The notes under the pieces are model-generated. The model did not search any database. It was not told where the DNA came from and was given only the letters and a program-made list of their open reading frames with translations. The position numbers were made by a program, and so were the translations under genes. DNA of 8,258 bases from NCBI GenBank assembly GCA_003563455.1, contig PWRV01000127.1:1-8258 (forward strand). Direction: 5' to 3'. Numbering within the stretch: the stretch's first letter is position 1; each line of letters begins with the position of its first letter. The DNA comes from Thioalkalivibrio sp. (lineage in GTDB: Bacteria > Pseudomonadota > Gammaproteobacteria > Ectothiorhodospirales > Ectothiorhodospiraceae). Below are positions 6,628-8,258 of the stretch, piece by piece.

Positions 6628-8258
6628 GCGCCCTGTGTGCCGGCCGGCACGGCAATCGGTTCGGCCTCGGCGGAATCCTCGTTCCGCCGGCCCTTTTGCT
6701 GCCGCTGTCCGGGTCGGGATCGTTCAATGGTCAGGCTGAGCAGGATAACCGGTAGCAGCCCGAGGAGCACGATCGCCAGCGCTGCACTGGAGGATTCTGC
6801 CAGGCGTTCGTCGCCCGCGAGTTCGAAGGCGCGCACCGCGAGCGTATTGAAGTCGAAGGGACGCAGGATCAGCGTCGCAGGCAGCTCCTTCAGCACGTCG
6901 ACGAAGACCAGCAGCAGCGCGGTCAGCAGCGTCCCGCGCATGATCGGCAGGTGCACGCGCGTCAGCGTGCCCAGCGGGCGCATGCCGAGCGACCGCGCGG
7001 CATCGTCCATGCTCGGCTTGATCTTGCCGAGACCGGCCTCCACGGTCTGCAGCGATACGGCAAGGAACCGCACCACGTAGGCGAACAGCAGCGCGAAAAG
7101 GGTGCCGGACAGCAGCAGCCCCGTGGAGATGCCGAACCAGTCGCGCATCAGCGAGTCGAGTGTGTTGTCGAACCAGGCGAAGGGAATCATCACGCCGATC
7201 GCGATCACGGTTCCGGGTACCGCGTAGCCGAGCCCGGCCACGCGCACGGCGATTCCGGTGATCAGCCCCCCCTGCATCCGCCGGGCATAGGCCAGCACCA
7301 GCGCCAGCGCCACCGCAACTACCGCCGCGATCGCCGCGAGGTAGAAGGTGTTGAACACCAGCTGGGCAAAATCCGGGTTCATCCAGTGATCGGTGGTGCG
7401 CGCCGCCCAGATCGACAGCTGAGCGGCCGGGATCAGGAAGCCGAGGAGGACGGGCAGCAGACAGGCTGCCACCGCGGCGCCCGCCTTCCAGCCGCGCAGG
7501 CGGTAGCGCGGCAGGTTGGAGTACTTCGAAGAGGTATGGTGAAAACGCGCGCGCATGCGCGACCACCGCTCGAGCAGGATCAGCACGAACACGAAGCTGA
7601 GCAGCACCGCAGCGAGTTGCGCCGCGGCAGCGGGGTCCGCGAGGCCGTACCAGGTCCGGAAGATCCCGGTGGTGAAGGTAGGGATGCCGAAGTAGGCGAC
7701 GGTGCCATAGTCGGCGAGTGTCTCCATAAGGGCCAGTGTCAGCCCGGCGATCACCGCCGGTCGGGCTAGCGGCAATGCCACCCTGAAGAAACTGTCGTAA
7801 GGCCCGCTGCCAAGGGTTCTGGAGACCTCGAGGACGCAGACCGACTGCTCCAGAAACGCCGCACGGGTCAACAGGTAGACATACGGATACAGCACCAGGG
7901 TCAGCATCAGCATCGCCCCGGTCAGCGACCGGATCTCCGGGAACCAGTACTCCCCGAAGCCCAGCCCGGTGAGGTCGCGGATCATCGTCTGGACCGGCCC
8001 GGCGAAGTCCAGCATGCCGGTGTAGGTGTAGGCGATGATGTACGCCGGCATTGCCAGCGGCAGCATCAGGGCCCACTGGAAGATGCGTCGTCCCGGAAAC
8101 TCGCAGACGCTGACCAGCCAGGCCACCGGTACCCCGATCACCAGCACGCCGATGCCTACCCCCAGCAGCAGGAGCAGGGAATTGGTCACGTACTCGCCCA
8201 GCACGGTTTCGCGCAGGTGCAGCCAGACGTCGCCCGCGGGGAGGAAGACGTGCGCGAA
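6624..8258 (-). CDS. fbpB: Fbp-type iron(III) ABC transporter permease, fused double-domain (N-terminus beyond window edge)
   Basis: This is the inner-membrane channel of an iron(III) importer, built as two fused permease domains. It has 544 visible residues. The frame is open to the right edge, and the residues before the first possible start in the window (GTG at 8204) still look like FbpB (PAGDVWLHLRETVLGEYV), so the true start, and probably the first membrane helix, lie beyond 8258. About eleven hydrophobic segments are visible, numbered from the first visible residue: near 26-49, 59-78, 114-131, 167-180, 213-230, 260-284, 301-324, 335-360, 380-401, 443-456 and 491-511. Each half carries an EAA loop that docks onto the ATPase: EVSRTLGSGPYDSFFRVALP (about 7829-7770) and DAARSLGMRPLGTLTRVHLP (about 7004-6945). 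GYAVPGTVIAIGV and LRPFDFNTLAVRAFELA are typical of FbpB. A hydrophilic tail of about 33 residues follows the last helix. The stop overlaps the fbpC start by 4 bp. The binding protein fbpA is not in the window. Confidence 0.9.
   Translation of the reverse strand, partial: FAHVFLPAGDVWLHLRETVLGEYVTNSLLLLLGVGIGVLVIGVPVAWLVSVCEFPGRRIFQWALMLPLAMPAYIIAYTYTGMLDFAGPVQTMIRDLTGLGFGEYWFPEIRSLTGAMLMLTLVLYPYVYLLTRAAFLEQSVCVLEVSRTLGSGPYDSFFRVALPLARPAVIAGLTLALMETLADYGTVAYFGIPTFTTGIFRTWYGLADPAAAAQLAAVLLSFVFVLILLERWSRMRARFHHTSSKYSNLPRYRLRGWKAGAAVAACLLPVLLGFLIPAAQLSIWAARTTDHWMNPDFAQLVFNTFYLAAIAAVVAVALALVLAYARRMQGGLITGIAVRVAGLGYAVPGTVIAIGVMIPFAWFDNTLDSLMRDWFGISTGLLLSGTLFALLFAYVVRFLAVSLQTVEAGLGKIKPSMDDAARSLGMRPLGTLTRVHLPIMRGTLLTALLLVFVDVLKELPATLILRPFDFNTLAVRAFELAGDERLAESSSAALAIVLLGLLPVILLSLTIERSRPGQRQQKGRRNEDSAEAEPIAVPAGTQGA

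Noticed and set aside
5392..7080. Plus-strand open frame of 562 codons opposite fbpC and the end of fbpB
   Set aside because: Its sequence is the typical antisense image of an ABC ATPase (Gln/Arg/Val/Gly-rich, opposite the signature and Walker B motifs). The minus-strand fbpC has every catalytic motif intact.
8202..8204. GTG at 8204 as the fbpB start
   Set aside because: The 18 codons between it and the window edge are in frame and match the FbpB N-terminal region, so the gene starts outside the window.

Overview
The window is a compact, high-GC stretch (about two-thirds G+C by eye) with four genes, all on the minus strand and read from right to left: the permease and ATPase of an Fbp-type ferric-iron ABC importer, then the outer-membrane translocation and assembly pair tamA and tamB. 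The outer permease and tamB both run off the window, at the right and left edges. No RNA genes, mobile elements, CRISPR arrays or recognisable insertion sequences are visible.

Layout, in transcription order. (1) 8258-6624: FbpB-like double-domain permease, missing only its first residues beyond the right edge. (2) 6627-5530: FbpC-like ATPase, overlapping the permease stop by 4 bp (ATGA). (3) 5529-5382: a 148-bp gap with a 7-bp inverted repeat and no convincing terminator. (4) 5381-3603: TamA, an Omp85-family outer-membrane protein with signal peptide, three POTRA domains and a 16-strand-type barrel. (5) 3606-1: TamB, overlapping the TamA stop by 4 bp (GTGA). Its 1202 visible residues run into the conserved C-terminal TamB (DUF490) domain before the left edge cuts it off.

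How the genes work together: FbpB and FbpC would form the inner-membrane half of an iron importer; the periplasmic binding protein (FbpA) would be expected further right, outside the window. TamA in the outer membrane and TamB, anchored in the inner membrane, form a periplasm-spanning complex linked to autotransporter and outer-membrane protein assembly and to phospholipid transport. The two modules share a strand and a short gap, so read-through is possible, but nothing in the sequence proves a common transcript or function.

Organism: tamA-tamB coupling, an Fbp importer, high GC and very lysine-poor, acidic envelope proteins (only two lysines in 1202 residues of TamB) suggest a high-GC proteobacterium, most likely a gammaproteobacterium and possibly a salt-adapted one. 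That is inference from style, not a taxonomic assignment. I see no previously undescribed system: this is ordinary core-type content with a few small oddities.
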